Notes under the pieces: generated by a model
What the model saw: only the letters and a program-made list of their open reading frames with translations
Databases searched by the model: none
Told to the model about the DNA's origin: nothing
Translations under genes and position numbers: made by a program
Assembly (NCBI GenBank): GCA_963709155.1
Contig: CAVPVD010000006.1
Coordinates: forward strand, 62,001-126,000
Length of the DNA stretch: 64,000 nucleotides
Source of the DNA: Bog-159 sp963709155
Lineage (GTDB): Bacteria > Acidobacteriota > Terriglobia > Bryobacterales > Bryobacteraceae
Reading direction: 5' to 3'
Part shown: piece after piece, positions 43,181 to 52,829 of the stretch
Layout of the letters: the number at the start of each line of letters is the position of its first letter
How positions within the stretch are numbered: the stretch's first letter is position 1

Positions 43181-43641
43181 CTTAGCGACTAAAATTCGCG
43201 TGGGCCTCGAAGAACTCGCCATCGTGCGTCAGCAGTTCGAGCCGTTAATCTCTATGCCATCAGACGCAAACATAGGCGTTATTGAGACGTCCGCCGCCTC
43301 CGCCATGCTGCCCTCCTTTTACACGGAAATTGAAAAATCCTGAAACTCATTGCCCGCGAGTGGGACCAGCACCTCCGGCATCGGATTCATGGCATAAGGA
43401 TCTCCTCTTTCAAATGTCTGTAGCGACGCCGACCCGGCCTGCAGTGCTTTCAAAGGACCTAATAGAAGTCCTCAATGAATTTCTAGCATTCCGGCACCTC
43501 TTTCGCGGAGCCTCCATCGCCCTCATGCGATGGGAGAAGCTATGTCCGCTAGTAGCCAAGGTCGATCGCACCTATCAGCGCGCAACTAATGAACTCGAGG
43601 CTTTTGCGAATTTCATCGACCAACACGCCGGAAGCGCTTGA
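43170..43641 (+). pseudogene. Decayed HEPN toxin gene
   Basis: Begins with GTG overlapping the MNT stop, with GGGGAG seven bases upstream. The first frame gives ATKIRVGLEELAIVRQQF and ends early at YTEIEKS. Adding one base in the A-run near 43335 restores ILKLIAREWDQHL, and a second near 43375 restores SDSWHKDLLFQM and the rest to 43641. In the catalytic RX4HXY block the sequence is RHLFRGAS, so the histidine and tyrosine are replaced. The toxin is thus inactive by both frame and active-site loss. Confidence 0.75.
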
Positions 43642-43982
43642 TCGCATCGCGCATTCCGGCTGCCAGCACATCCCGCTTGCCCACACGATGAGACGCCCTG
43701 GTGATTCCAGGGGACCGAGAGGGTATGCACCCTGCTGGGTTTCCTGAACCGTTTCGTTACCGCGCACAACCTGTCAACCGAAAACCAAACCGAGGAGCAT
43801 GCGACACTTTGGCCTGGCGAAGACCGCCCAAAACCCAGAGAGGTCGGCGGCGCTAACTATCCTTGAAATGTCGAGGATAACGGTTGTCGAGGAAGACGCT
43901 GCGGTCAAGAAAAACGGCGGCGGGAACTGATAGAGCGGGACGTTGGTTCCGCGTGGACCTGCGCCCGTAACTCTATGAAACG
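43642..43982. other. Intergenic region before tRNA-Glu
   Basis: 341 bp. No ORF with codon bias or RBS is convincing. Sequence is GC-mixed like the HEPN remnant; it may contain debris of further accessory DNA. Confidence 0.4.
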
Positions 43983-44060
43983 TGGCGTCCCCAGGGGGAT
44001 TCGAACCCCCGTTACCGCCGTGAAAGGGCGATGTCCTAGGCCGGGCTAGACGATGGGGAC
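43983..44060 (-). tRNA. tRNA-Glu (anticodon UUC)
   Basis: On the minus strand the gene starts GTCCCCATCGTCTAG and folds as a full cloverleaf: acceptor GTCCCCA/TGGGGAC, anticodon loop CTTTCAC giving UUC, and T arm GGGGGTTCGAATCCCCC. G73 discriminator and an encoded CCA (43985-43983). Glutamate tRNA is a common neighbour for integration; the decayed HEPN-MNT pair ends 340 bp away. Confidence 0.97.
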
Positions 44061-44112
44061 GTGCTGGCCAAAAAGGAAGGACAAATCCACTGTACCACGC
44101 CCGGCCCAGCCG

Positions 44113-44133
44113 CCGAAACGTGCTACGTTTCGG
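44113..44133. promoter_or_regulatory. Perfect palindrome before the RraA-like gene
   Basis: CCGAAACGT-GCT-ACGTTTCGG, 9-bp arms and 3-base loop, ends two bases before ATG 44136. It could be an operator or an mRNA hairpin that masks the start; no SD is otherwise evident. Confidence 0.5.
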
Positions 44134-44135
44134 CC

Positions 44136-44861
44136 ATGAAGCTCCGATTCCTACTCGCCATCGCGGCCGCCCTGCTATTGTGCGCCGCCGGGTGGCTTGC
44201 CGCCCAACCCGCCGCCGACCCGCTGGTCGAAGGACTGCGCCTGGTCGAGGTCGCCTCCGTGGCCGACGCCGCCGAACAACTCTACGGCCAGCGCATCTAC
44301 ATGTCGCACGACATGCGCCCCATCTTCGCCGCCAAGTTTGCCGGCCCCGCGGTCACCGTGCTGCTCAAGAAGGAGGAGCACCACGAGGGCGCTGCCGCCG
44401 CGCAGGGCATGCTGGACGCCATCGATGCCGCGCCGCCCGGCTCCGTATACGTCATCGTGCTCGAAGACGGCCTGGATATCGCGGGCATCGGCGGCCTGAT
44501 GTCTACCGCCATGAAATACCGCGGCCTGGCCGGCGCGGTGGTGGACGCCTCCGTGCGCGACCTGCCGCAGATCAAACGGCTGCAGTTTCCGGTGTTCAGC
44601 CGCGGCATCGTGCCCTCCACTTCGATCAATCACTACCGGTTCGCGGGCGCCAACATTCCGGTCACTTGCGCCGGCGCGCGCGTGAATCCTAACGATATTA
44701 TTGTGGCCGACGAAGACGGCGTCGCGGTGGTTCCTCGCGCGCATGCCGCCGAGATTCTGAAGAAGGCGCAGGAATTGGACAATACCGAGCACAGCATGGT
44801 CCCGTTCATCGAAAAATTCCGTTCCATCAAAGAAGCCGTGGCCAAATTCGGGCGGATCTAG
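44136..44861 (+). CDS. RraA-like family protein with a signal peptide
   Basis: 241 residues. The fold is RraA/HMG-aldolase-like: GGLMSTAMKYRGLAGAVVDAS then VRDLPQIKRLQFPVFSRG contains the arginine-aspartate pair used for divalent-metal aldol/decarboxylase activity. Unusually, it begins MKLRFLLAIAAALLLCAAGWLAAQ, a clear signal peptide, so it should act outside the cytoplasm. A perfect palindrome sits at its start. The next gene starts 102 bases on behind a separate promoter. Aldolase or decarboxylase function is likely but the substrate is unknown. Confidence 0.83.
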   Translation: MKLRFLLAIAAALLLCAAGWLAAQPAADPLVEGLRLVEVASVADAAEQLYGQRIYMSHDMRPIFAAKFAGPAVTVLLKKEEHHEGAAAAQGMLDAIDAAPPGSVYVIVLEDGLDIAGIGGLMSTAMKYRGLAGAVVDASVRDLPQIKRLQFPVFSRGIVPSTSINHYRFAGANIPVTCAGARVNPNDIIVADEDGVAVVPRAHAAEILKKAQELDNTEHSMVPFIEKFRSIKEAVAKFGRI

Positions 44862-44927
44862 CAGCCCGCGCAGCCTCGGCCTCTCGCGTAAGACTGTTGA
44901 ACAATACCACAACCTCCTAAAATCCGA

Positions 44928-44955
44928 TATAATACGTTTTCCGGTAAAGGAGGGG
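44928..44955 (+). promoter_or_regulatory. -10 box and RBS of the SudBA-like gene
   Basis: TATAAT at 44928-44933 is a perfect -10; no good -35 lies 16-18 bp upstream. AAAGGAGGGG at 44946-44955 is a strong Shine-Dalgarno eight bases before ATG 44964. Confidence 0.65.
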
Positions 44956-44963
44956 TCCGCTGG

Positions 44964-47352
44964 ATGTATCCGATCGTCCACCGAGAACAGTTCGGTCCCA
45001 CGACATTTCTTTGGGAAGTGGGCGCGCCCGATGTGGCTCGCGCCGCGCGCCCCGGCCATTTCGTCATGGCCCGCATCGACGAGCACGGCGAGCGCATCCC
45101 CCTCACGGTCGCCGATTTCGATGCCGCGCGCGGCACGGTCACAGTGGTAATCCAGGCGGTCGGCAAGACCACCCACGAAATGCTGGGGCTTCGCCAGGGT
45201 GATTACCTGCTGGACTTCATCGGCCCACTCGGGCTGCCTAGCAACATCCGCAAACACGAAGGCACTGTGGTGCTGGTAGGCGGCGGGCTCGGCGTGGCCC
45301 CCGTGTTTCCGCAACTCCGCGAATACAAGCGGCTGGGAAATCGCACGGTTTCCATCATCGGCTTCCGCACCCGCGACCTGGTTTTCTGGGAGGAACCTTT
45401 TCGCGAATTCAGCGACCGGCTGGAGATCACCACCGATGACGGCACTTACGGCCGCAAAGGTTTCGTCACTGCGGCGCTGGCGGATGTGCTGGCGCAGGAA
45501 CAGGACGCCTGCGAAGTGGTTGCGATCGGGCCGATTCCGATGATGAGGGCCTGCTGCGAGGTGACGCGGCCGCTGGGCATCCCGACCATCGTGAGTCTGA
45601 ATTCAATCATGGTGGATGGCACGGGTATGTGCGGGTCATGCCGGGTAACCGTGGGTGGCGCCATGAAATTCGCCTGCGTGGACGGTGCCGATTTCGACGG
45701 CCACCTGGTGAATTTCCCGGAACTGGCGCTGCGGCAGAAGCGTTTCGAACGCGAGGAGAAAGAGGCCCTGGAGCGCTTTCGCGGCGAGAGCGCGCGCATG
45801 GCGGCCATGAGCCGGCGGGGTTCCAACGGCACGCACCCGGCTGCGGTGGTCCCCTGCCCGCTGCCCGAGTTGCCCGCCGCCGAGCCGGAGCCGGCCGGCC
45901 CGCGGCTACCCAAGAACATCCGCACTATCTCGCCTTTGCGCGCGCATTGCGGCGAGCAGCCGCCCGAGGTGCGGGCGCACAATTTCAAGGAAGTGTCGTT
46001 AGGTTTGGATCTGGAGGGCGCGCTGGCGGAAGCCGACCGCTGCCTGCGCTGCAAGAAGCCGCGCTGCATTCCGGGTTGTCCGGTGGCCATCGACATTCCA
46101 GGATTCATTTCCGCTCTGGCGCGGCGCGATATTCGGGAATCCTACCGCATCTTGAAAAGCGCCAACACGCTACCCGCCGTGTGCGGGCGGGTGTGCCCGC
46201 AGGAGTCCCAATGCGAGGCCGCGTGCGTAGTGGGCGTGAAATACCCCGCGGTATCCATCGGCCGGTTGGAGCGTTTCGTAGCGGATGCCGCCATCGGGCG
46301 CGGTTGGGACGAGCCGGTGGAAGCCGCCGGACGGGCAGGCAAGCGAGCGGCCATCGTGGGGTCGGGACCGTCGGGCCTGGCGTGCGCGGGCGATCTGGCC
46401 AAAGAATGGCGTTGCCGTCACCATCTTCGAGGCGTTGCATGTCGCCGGAGGCGTGCTGAAGTACGGCATCCCGGAGTTCCGCCTGCCGGATGTCATCATC
46501 GATACCGAGATCGATAACCTGCGCAAGCTGGGCGTTGAGATCAAGTTGGACACCATCATTGGCAAGCTGTTCACCATCCCGCAGCTCTTAACGGATATGA
46601 AATATGACGCGGTTTTCGTCGGCACCGGGGCGGGATCGCCGAAATTCATGGGGATTCCCGGCGAGGCGTATAACGGCGTGTTCTCGGCGAACGAGTTCCT
46701 CACCCGCGTGAACCTGATGCGCGGCTATCGGCAGCCGATCTACGATACGCCCGTGGGCATGGGCCGGCGCGTGGCCGTAGTGGGTGCGGGCAACACCGCC
46801 ATGGATTCCGCGCGCGTGGCGCTGCGCATGGGCGCGGAGCAGGTATCCATCGTGTACCGGCGGTCGCGGCGCGAATCGCCCGCGCGTGCGGAGGAACTGG
46901 AGCACGCCATCCAGGAAGGCATCCAGTTCCGGTGGCTCACGAATCCGGTGGAAATCCTGGGAAATTCGGCGGGCTGGGTCACCGGCCTGCGCTGCCAGGA
47001 AATGGAGTTAGGCGAGCCGGATGCATCCGGACGGCGGCGTCCAGTGCCCAAGGCGGGAAGCGAATTCGAGCTGGATGTGGATACCGTGATCTACGCTTTG
47101 GGTACGACCGCGAACCCCATCGTGAAGCAGACCACGCCGGGCCTGAGCACGAACAAGTGGGGCTACATTGAAATCGAGCCAAGTACCGGCATGACATCGA
47201 TACCCGGCGTATTTGCCGGCGGCGATATCGTGACCGGGGCAGCCACCGTGATTCTGGCCATGGGGGCGGGACGCCGCGCCGCCCACGGCATGCTGGAGTA
47301 CATGGGGGTTGGTGAACCGGAACCGGTAGGTAGTCACGTAGGGAGCGTATAA
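44964..47352 (+). CDS. Fused SudB-SudA / GltA-like flavin oxidoreductase (frameshifted)
   Basis: The N-terminal 280 residues are a ferredoxin-NADP reductase/DHODB-type module with FAD/NAD sites and a 2Fe-2S patch (GTGMCGSCRVTVGG, FACVDGADFDG). After a linker comes a glutamate-synthase-small-subunit-like part with 4Fe-4S cysteines (CLRCKKPRCIPGCP, CGRVCPQESQCEAAC) and nucleotide sites (GSGPSGLACAGDL, AVVGAGNTAMDSARVAL). SudB and SudA are usually separate genes; here they form one frame. Near 46401-46410 one extra base breaks the frame (first frame ends 46517; the second reads VAVTIFEALHVAGGVLKYG to 47352). Probably an NADPH:ferredoxin/sulfide type enzyme. Confidence 0.82.
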
Positions 47353-47353
47353 G

Positions 47354-47980
47354 ATGCCTTCGACCTGTCCTAAGTGCCATCACGTATTGGACCAGGACGA
47401 GATCTGCTGCGCGCAGATCCGCTACACCTGGAAGTGCAAACAGTGCCACAAGCTCTCGACCGGATTCGCGCTGCCGTATGGCAAGTGCTTCCTGTGCGGC
47501 GGCGAACTGGCCGTGGTAGACAAGCGCGAGCTGGGCGACCCGATGCGCCTGCACGCCATCCGCGACGCGGTGCAGTTCGAATTGAACGCCTTCTATTTTT
47601 ATAAGCTGGCGCGCGAGCAGGCCGTCGAGCCGCAGCACCGCCTGGTACTGGAGCGGTTGTACGAAGCCGAGCTCGACCACCTGCATGAGTTGAGCGAGAA
47701 GTATCACGCCCACCTGGACGCTTCGGTAACGGAGATGTCGCCCGACGCCGAGAAGTTGCTTTCGGACTGGCTTTTCCGGGATCTGGCGGTCTCCGACGAT
47801 GCCAGCATTCTGCGGTTATACCAATCGGCGCTGGAGATGGAATGCCGCACGCGCGATCATTTCCGCAAGCTGGCCGCGGAACTGCCCGCAGGCCTGGAAA
47901 AGGAGCTTTGCCAGGAACTGGCGTCGGAAGAAGACGAGCACATCGCCATGCTTGAGACCGAGATGGAACAGATCGGATAG
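47354..47980 (+). CDS. Rubredoxin-like/rubrerythrin family protein
   Basis: 208 residues. The N-terminus has three Cys pairs (CPKCHHV, CKQC, CFLCGG), a rubredoxin/zinc-ribbon-like metal site, and the remaining part is a four-helix ferritin-like di-iron domain with glutamates in FELNAFYFYKLAREQ, EAELDHLHELSEKY and EEDEHIAMLE. Rubrerythrins reduce peroxide with NADH-derived electrons, so the flavoprotein just upstream (one base away) is a likely electron donor. Co-transcription with it is nearly certain. Confidence 0.9.
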   Translation: MPSTCPKCHHVLDQDEICCAQIRYTWKCKQCHKLSTGFALPYGKCFLCGGELAVVDKRELGDPMRLHAIRDAVQFELNAFYFYKLAREQAVEPQHRLVLERLYEAELDHLHELSEKYHAHLDASVTEMSPDAEKLLSDWLFRDLAVSDDASILRLYQSALEMECRTRDHFRKLAAELPAGLEKELCQELASEEDEHIAMLETEMEQIG

Positions 47981-48098
47981 CGTAGCGAGGCGCAGACCAG
48001 GGCCGCTAAGTGGCTCCGTCGTACGATCACACACACAAGTATCCAATAGGCACTAGATGCGGTTGCCAGCGCCGTAGCAGACTATGATAGAGGGTGAC

Positions 48099-49688
48099 AT
48101 GCGCGTACGATCGGGTTTACTTCAGTTATATATATTTGCGGCGTCGCTGCTGCCGCTGGCGGCGCAGCCGAATGTGCTTACCTATCATAACGACGTCTTC
48201 CGTACCGGGCAGAATCTCGCGGAGACCATACTCACCACCAGCAACGTGAATTCCACTACATTCGGAAAGCTCTTCCAGGCAACCTTGGACGGTCTGGTGG
48301 ATGCGCAACCGCTTTACGTTGGGGGGATCTCCATCCCCGGCCAGGGAACCCACAACCTGCTGATCGCCGCGACCGAGAACGACAGCTTGTACGCGCTCGA
48401 TGCGGATAGTGGCGCGCAAATCTGGAAGGTGTCGCTGCTGGCCAGTGGCGAGACGCCTTCCGACAACCGCGGCTGCGATCAGGTGACGCCGCAGATCGGC
48501 ATCACTTCCACGCCTGTGATCGGGCTTAAGTCCGGCACCTCCGAGGGCGAAATCTTTGCGGTCGCCATGAGCAAAGATTCGTCGGGGAAATATCATCAAC
48601 GGTTGCACCGGGTGAGTTTGACCACCGGCAAGGCGCTGACCACGGCGGTCGAGATCGTCGGCAAGTATCCGGGCACCGGAGAGGACAGCAAAGGCGGGTA
48701 CGCTTACTTCAATCCCGCGCAGTACAAAGAACGGTCCGGCCTCTTGCTGCTGCAAGGCGTGGTTTACCTGACTTGGGGTTCGCATTGCGATTTCCCCCCG
48801 TATACGGGATGGGTCATGGGTTATGACGCCACCACGCTCGTCCAGACCAGCGTGATCGACGTGACCCCCAACGGCTCCGAGGGCGCCATCTGGGGCGCCG
48901 GCGCCGGTCTGGCCGCCGATTCCAACGGTTACATTTATTTTCTGGATGCCAATGGAACTTTCGACACCACTTTGAATGCGCAGGGGTTTCCCGCCAACGG
49001 CGACTTCGGCAACGCCTTTATCAAGCTTTCCGCGGCAGGCAACCAACTGACCGTGAAGGATTATTTCACCATGTACAATACCACCAGCGAGTCCGATGGG
49101 GACGTCGACCTGGGTTCAGGCGGAGCGCTGGTGTTACCGGACATGACCGACGCCAACGGCGACGTGCAGCAACTCGCGATCGGCGCCGGGAAAGACAGTA
49201 ATATCTACCTTGTGAACCGCGACAACATGGGCAAGTTCAACGCGCAGAACGACAGCGCCATTTATCAGGAATTGGACGGCGCGCTGCCGGGCGGAATCTG
49301 GTCGATGCCGGCTTATTTCAACGGCAACGTATACTTCGGCGCGGTGGGCGGCCCGATACGAGCATTTCAGTTCAGTAAGGCAGTGCTTTCATCGACTCCC
49401 GTCGCCACCACCGGCACGCAGTTTCCATATCCGGGAGCCACGCCGAGCATCTCCGCGAACGGCACGACAAACGGCATCCTGTGGGCCGTCGCGAACAATT
49501 CAACCGCCGTGCTGCATGCCTACGCGGCCGCTAACCTGGCGCAGGAACTTTACAACACGAATCAGGCGGCCAAGGGACGCGACCACTTCGGCGCGGGGAA
49601 CAAGTTCATGGTGCCCACCATCGCCCACGGCAAAGTATACGTGGGCACGCCGACCGGCGTGGCGGCATTCGGATTACTGGGCCAGTAA
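48099..49688 (+). CDS. Secreted PQQ-like/quinoprotein beta-propeller protein
   Basis: 529 residues. Signal peptide LLQLYIFAASLLPLAAQ, then NVLTYHNDVFRTGQNLAET, the standard opening of a propeller family in acidobacteria. Blades show LYALDADSGAQIWKV and ENDSLYAL motifs. No PQQ ligand set or enzyme site can be assigned. ATG 48099 follows GAGGG; ATG 48084 has no RBS. Convergent with the MocA-type gene. Confidence 0.87.
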   Translation: MRVRSGLLQLYIFAASLLPLAAQPNVLTYHNDVFRTGQNLAETILTTSNVNSTTFGKLFQATLDGLVDAQPLYVGGISIPGQGTHNLLIAATENDSLYALDADSGAQIWKVSLLASGETPSDNRGCDQVTPQIGITSTPVIGLKSGTSEGEIFAVAMSKDSSGKYHQRLHRVSLTTGKALTTAVEIVGKYPGTGEDSKGGYAYFNPAQYKERSGLLLLQGVVYLTWGSHCDFPPYTGWVMGYDATTLVQTSVIDVTPNGSEGAIWGAGAGLAADSNGYIYFLDANGTFDTTLNAQGFPANGDFGNAFIKLSAAGNQLTVKDYFTMYNTTSESDGDVDLGSGGALVLPDMTDANGDVQQLAIGAGKDSNIYLVNRDNMGKFNAQNDSAIYQELDGALPGGIWSMPAYFNGNVYFGAVGGPIRAFQFSKAVLSSTPVATTGTQFPYPGATPSISANGTTNGILWAVANNSTAVLHAYAAANLAQELYNTNQAAKGRDHFGAGNKFMVPTIAHGKVYVGTPTGVAAFGLLGQ

Positions 49689-49706
49689 AGGGCCGGTGGC
49701 GGACGC

Positions 49707-50999
49707 TTATGCCACCACGTACGGGCTGCGATACACGGGGCGCGACATCATGGCGTTGGCCTCGGCATCTCCCGTGAAGCTACCCGACGCCGCATCGTAA
49801 TTCAGTTTGCGGCCCACGCGGTAGCTGATGTTCGCCATATGCACGAGGTCGGCCGAGTTGACGCCGACCGAGACATCCGCATTCAAGTCGGCGCGGTTTC
49901 TGCTTTTCACCGCCTTCAGGAAGTTCGCCATGTGCGGAATGGTGTCGTCGATTTCCGTCTCCACGTGCTTCATCGCCTCGCCCGGCACGCTTTTATCGCC
50001 CAGGAAGATCTGAAAGCCGTGCTCATCCACCGGCATGTATCCCTTGCTCCCGAAGAACGTGACCCCAATGAAGTTCGGGCCTGAAGCAGGAATGCCGGGT
50101 TCGCCGCCGGTATTCAGGCCGCGGACTTCGAAGACCAGTTCGGCGTCGCCATAGTCGAACGTGGCGATCTGGGTGTTGGGCGTTTCCTGATCGTCTTCAT
50201 AAACATACTTCCCGCCGGTCGAGACGGCGCTTTTGGGAAGGTCGCGGCCCAGGCCGCGCCGCGCCAGGTCCATCTCGTGGATGCCCTGATTGCCGATGTC
50301 GCCATTGCCGGTGTCCCAGAACCAGTGCCAGTTGTATTGATAACGATTCTTGGTGTACTCGCGCATCGGAGCGGGTCCCAGAAAAAGGTCCCAATCGAGA
50401 CCCGCCGGAGTAGGCTCCGCGGGCGTGTGGCCGATCGACGGCCGGCGCTTGAAGCAGATGCCGCGCGCCATATAGACTTGCCCGATAGCGCCGCTGTGCA
50501 GTAAGTCCATGGCGCGCTGCTTGTGCGCGATGGTGCGGCCCTGCATCCCGATCTGCACGATGCGGCTGTATTTCTTGACGGCAGCCTCCATAGCGCGGCC
50601 TTCGAAAATGTTATAGCAGGCGGGCTTCTCGCAATAAACATCTTTGCCGGCCTGGCAGGCCCAGATGGTGGCCAGGGCGTGCCAATGGTTGGGGGTGGCG
50701 ATGGACACCGCGTCCACGTCTTTGTCTTCGAACAGCTTGCGCAGGTCCTGATGGATGTGTGGCTTGCCGGCCCCCAGCCTTTCGGCGATCTGCGCGGCGC
50801 GCTCGGTCTGTGCCTGATTCACGTCGCAGATGGCCACTACCCGTGCATCCGGCAGTTTGCTGTAGTAATGGAGATGATCGCGTCCCCGTCCGCCCAGCCC
50901 GATGATGCCGATGCCGATTTTGTCGTTGGCGGCGCCGCGTGCCGCGCGGGCGCCCATCGAAACCAGACTCGCGCCCAATAGAAAGGTCCGTCGTTCCAT
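49707..50999 (-). CDS. Gfo/Idh/MocA-family oxidoreductase with Tat signal
   Basis: 430 residues. The N-terminus MERRTFLLGASLVSM is a Tat-like signal (RR-x-F-L), so the folded enzyme is exported. The Rossmann domain starts GIGIIGLGGRGRDH, and the family EKP motif is in GKDVYCEKPACYN; the C-terminal substrate domain has WHWFWDTGNGDIGNQGIHEMD. Such enzymes use NAD(P) on sugars or inositols. Sugar substrate unknown; secreted variants with Tat signals are common in acidobacteria and planctomycetes. Confidence 0.93.
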   Translation of the reverse strand: MERRTFLLGASLVSMGARAARGAANDKIGIGIIGLGGRGRDHLHYYSKLPDARVVAICDVNQAQTERAAQIAERLGAGKPHIHQDLRKLFEDKDVDAVSIATPNHWHALATIWACQAGKDVYCEKPACYNIFEGRAMEAAVKKYSRIVQIGMQGRTIAHKQRAMDLLHSGAIGQVYMARGICFKRRPSIGHTPAEPTPAGLDWDLFLGPAPMREYTKNRYQYNWHWFWDTGNGDIGNQGIHEMDLARRGLGRDLPKSAVSTGGKYVYEDDQETPNTQIATFDYGDAELVFEVRGLNTGGEPGIPASGPNFIGVTFFGSKGYMPVDEHGFQIFLGDKSVPGEAMKHVETEIDDTIPHMANFLKAVKSRNRADLNADVSVGVNSADLVHMANISYRVGRKLNYDAASGSFTGDAEANAMMSRPVYRSPYVVA

Positions 51000-51079
51000 A
51001 ATGCCTCCCGGCTAAAAACAATCGTATATCAATGGGAGGCGCAGGAATGGAGCGTCAATCAGCCAGGCTGGGTGCGTGC

Positions 51080-52759
51080 CTATCCGTTACCGTCCTCGAT
51101 GAACGCCCGCAGCCGGTGGCTGCGGCTGGGATGCCGCAGTTTGCGCAGCGCTTTGGCTTCGATCTGACGGATCCTCTCGCGCGTGACGGCGAAGTTCTGG
51201 CCGACTTCTTCGAGGGTGTGCTCGCTGCCATCCTCCAGCCCAAAGCGCATCTTGACGATTTTTTCCTCGCGCGGCGACAGCGTCTTTAGCACCTGGGCGG
51301 TCTGCTCGCGAAGATTCAGGTTGATGACCGCATCGGAGGGTGAGACGCCCGCCTGGTCCACCAGGAAATCTCCGAGGTGCGACTCTTCCTCTTCGCCCAC
51401 GGGCGTTTCGAGCGAGATGGGCTCCTGCGCCACGCGCAGCACCTTGCGCACTTTGGAAACCGGCAGTTCCATCCGCTTGGCCAGTTCCTCGTTGGTGGGT
51501 TCGCGCCCTAATTCCTGAATCAACTGGCGCGACGTCCGGATCACCTTGTTGATGGTCTCGATCATGTGCACCGGAATGCGGATCGTGCGTGCCTGATCCG
51601 CGATGGCCCGCGTAATAGCCTGGCGAACCCACCACGTCGCGTAGGTGGAGAACTTGTATCCGCGGCGGTATTCGAATTTATCCACGGCCCGCATCAGGCC
51701 GATATTGCCCTCCTGGATGATGTCCAGAAATTGCAGGCCACGATTCGTGTAGCGTTTGGCGATGCTCACGACCAGGCGCAAATTAGCCTCGATCAACTCG
51801 CGCTTGGCGGTCTCGGCTTCGCGATCGGCCTTGGTGATGGTGGCCAGCGTGCGCCGCAATTCGGGAGCCGTGGACCCGCAGCGCTCTTCGATCTGCTGCA
51901 GCCGCTGTTGGTATCCGCGCTGCTCTTTGCGCAGATCTTTCACGCCATCCGCACGGGCCGGAGAGGTCTCGATGCGGCGCTGCACGCGGGACATTTCGCG
52001 TTCAACCGGGGTCAACTCCTCCACCGCGGCGCGAATTTGCGCGCCAAAATGCCGCAAAATCGAGCCTTGGAAACGAACCGTCCGGATGCTCCGCGAAACC
52101 CGCACCCGCGTGCGATGCGTTTCCCAAAGAAGGTGGGCATGCTGCCTGGGCTTCAGGGCGCGCGGAACGGCGTTGAGTTTCTGCCGCAATTGCTGGAATT
52201 TCTTGAAAAACCGCGCCGCGTCTTCGGCCATCGCGATCAATTCCTGGCCGCTCTCTTCGGTGGGTTCTTCAATCTGCAGCGGATCGGCAACCAAAACGAC
52301 GTCGCGCGCCGCGATGGTTCCGCGCCGCACTTCCTCCGCCAGGTCCAGGATCTCCTGGATCACCAGCGGCGAGCGCGACAGCGCCTTCATCACGGTATTT
52401 TGACCGCGCTCGATGCGCCGCGCGATTTCGGTCTCGCCTTCCCGGGACAGGAGCGGCACGGTGCCCATCTCGCGCAAATACGTGCGCACCGGATCGTTGA
52501 TCTTCTCCGCGACCACCGGACCCAATTCCAGATCCAGCAGGTCTTCGGCGTCGCCCAACTTCTGGTCGAATTCGAGCTTGGGGTCATCCAGGAGTTCGAT
52601 GCCCGAACCATCCAGGCCGGCCAGCAGGTTCCCGAGTTCGGTGCCGTTGCCGAGATCCGCGGGCAGCGCTTCGCCTAGCTCTTCATAGGCGACGTAGCCC
52701 TTCTCCTCGCCCTTCTCGACTAACTGCTGCAGCCGATCGAATTTATCTTCCGGTGCCAC
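51080..52759 (-). CDS. rpoD: Primary sigma factor RpoD (sigma-70)
   Basis: 559 residues. Region 1.2/2 (DPVRTYLREMGTVPLLSREGE; KRYTNRGLQFLDIIQEGNIG; YATWWVRQAITRAIADQ) and regions 3-4 (RIPVHMIETINK; LSPREEKIVKMRFGL; VTRERIRQIEAKALRKLRHP) are complete, so this is the housekeeping sigma. The N-terminal region 1.1 is reduced and acidic. It is downstream of dnaG on the same strand with a 70-bp gap, the dnaG-rpoD order of the macromolecular synthesis operon. Confidence 0.97.
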   Translation of the reverse strand: MAPEDKFDRLQQLVEKGEEKGYVAYEELGEALPADLGNGTELGNLLAGLDGSGIELLDDPKLEFDQKLGDAEDLLDLELGPVVAEKINDPVRTYLREMGTVPLLSREGETEIARRIERGQNTVMKALSRSPLVIQEILDLAEEVRRGTIAARDVVLVADPLQIEEPTEESGQELIAMAEDAARFFKKFQQLRQKLNAVPRALKPRQHAHLLWETHRTRVRVSRSIRTVRFQGSILRHFGAQIRAAVEELTPVEREMSRVQRRIETSPARADGVKDLRKEQRGYQQRLQQIEERCGSTAPELRRTLATITKADREAETAKRELIEANLRLVVSIAKRYTNRGLQFLDIIQEGNIGLMRAVDKFEYRRGYKFSTYATWWVRQAITRAIADQARTIRIPVHMIETINKVIRTSRQLIQELGREPTNEELAKRMELPVSKVRKVLRVAQEPISLETPVGEEEESHLGDFLVDQAGVSPSDAVINLNLREQTAQVLKTLSPREEKIVKMRFGLEDGSEHTLEEVGQNFAVTRERIRQIEAKALRKLRHPSRSHRLRAFIEDGNG

Positions 52760-52829
52760 TGAACCACCCTACCCGTTGCGAGACTATTTTCCACATTGTA
52801 CACCCGCGCGTTTTTTTCGACGCGCTATA

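Noticed and set aside
48058..48098. ATG 48084 as start of the PQQ-like gene
   Set aside because: No RBS; ATG 48099 follows GAGGG and starts directly at the signal peptide.
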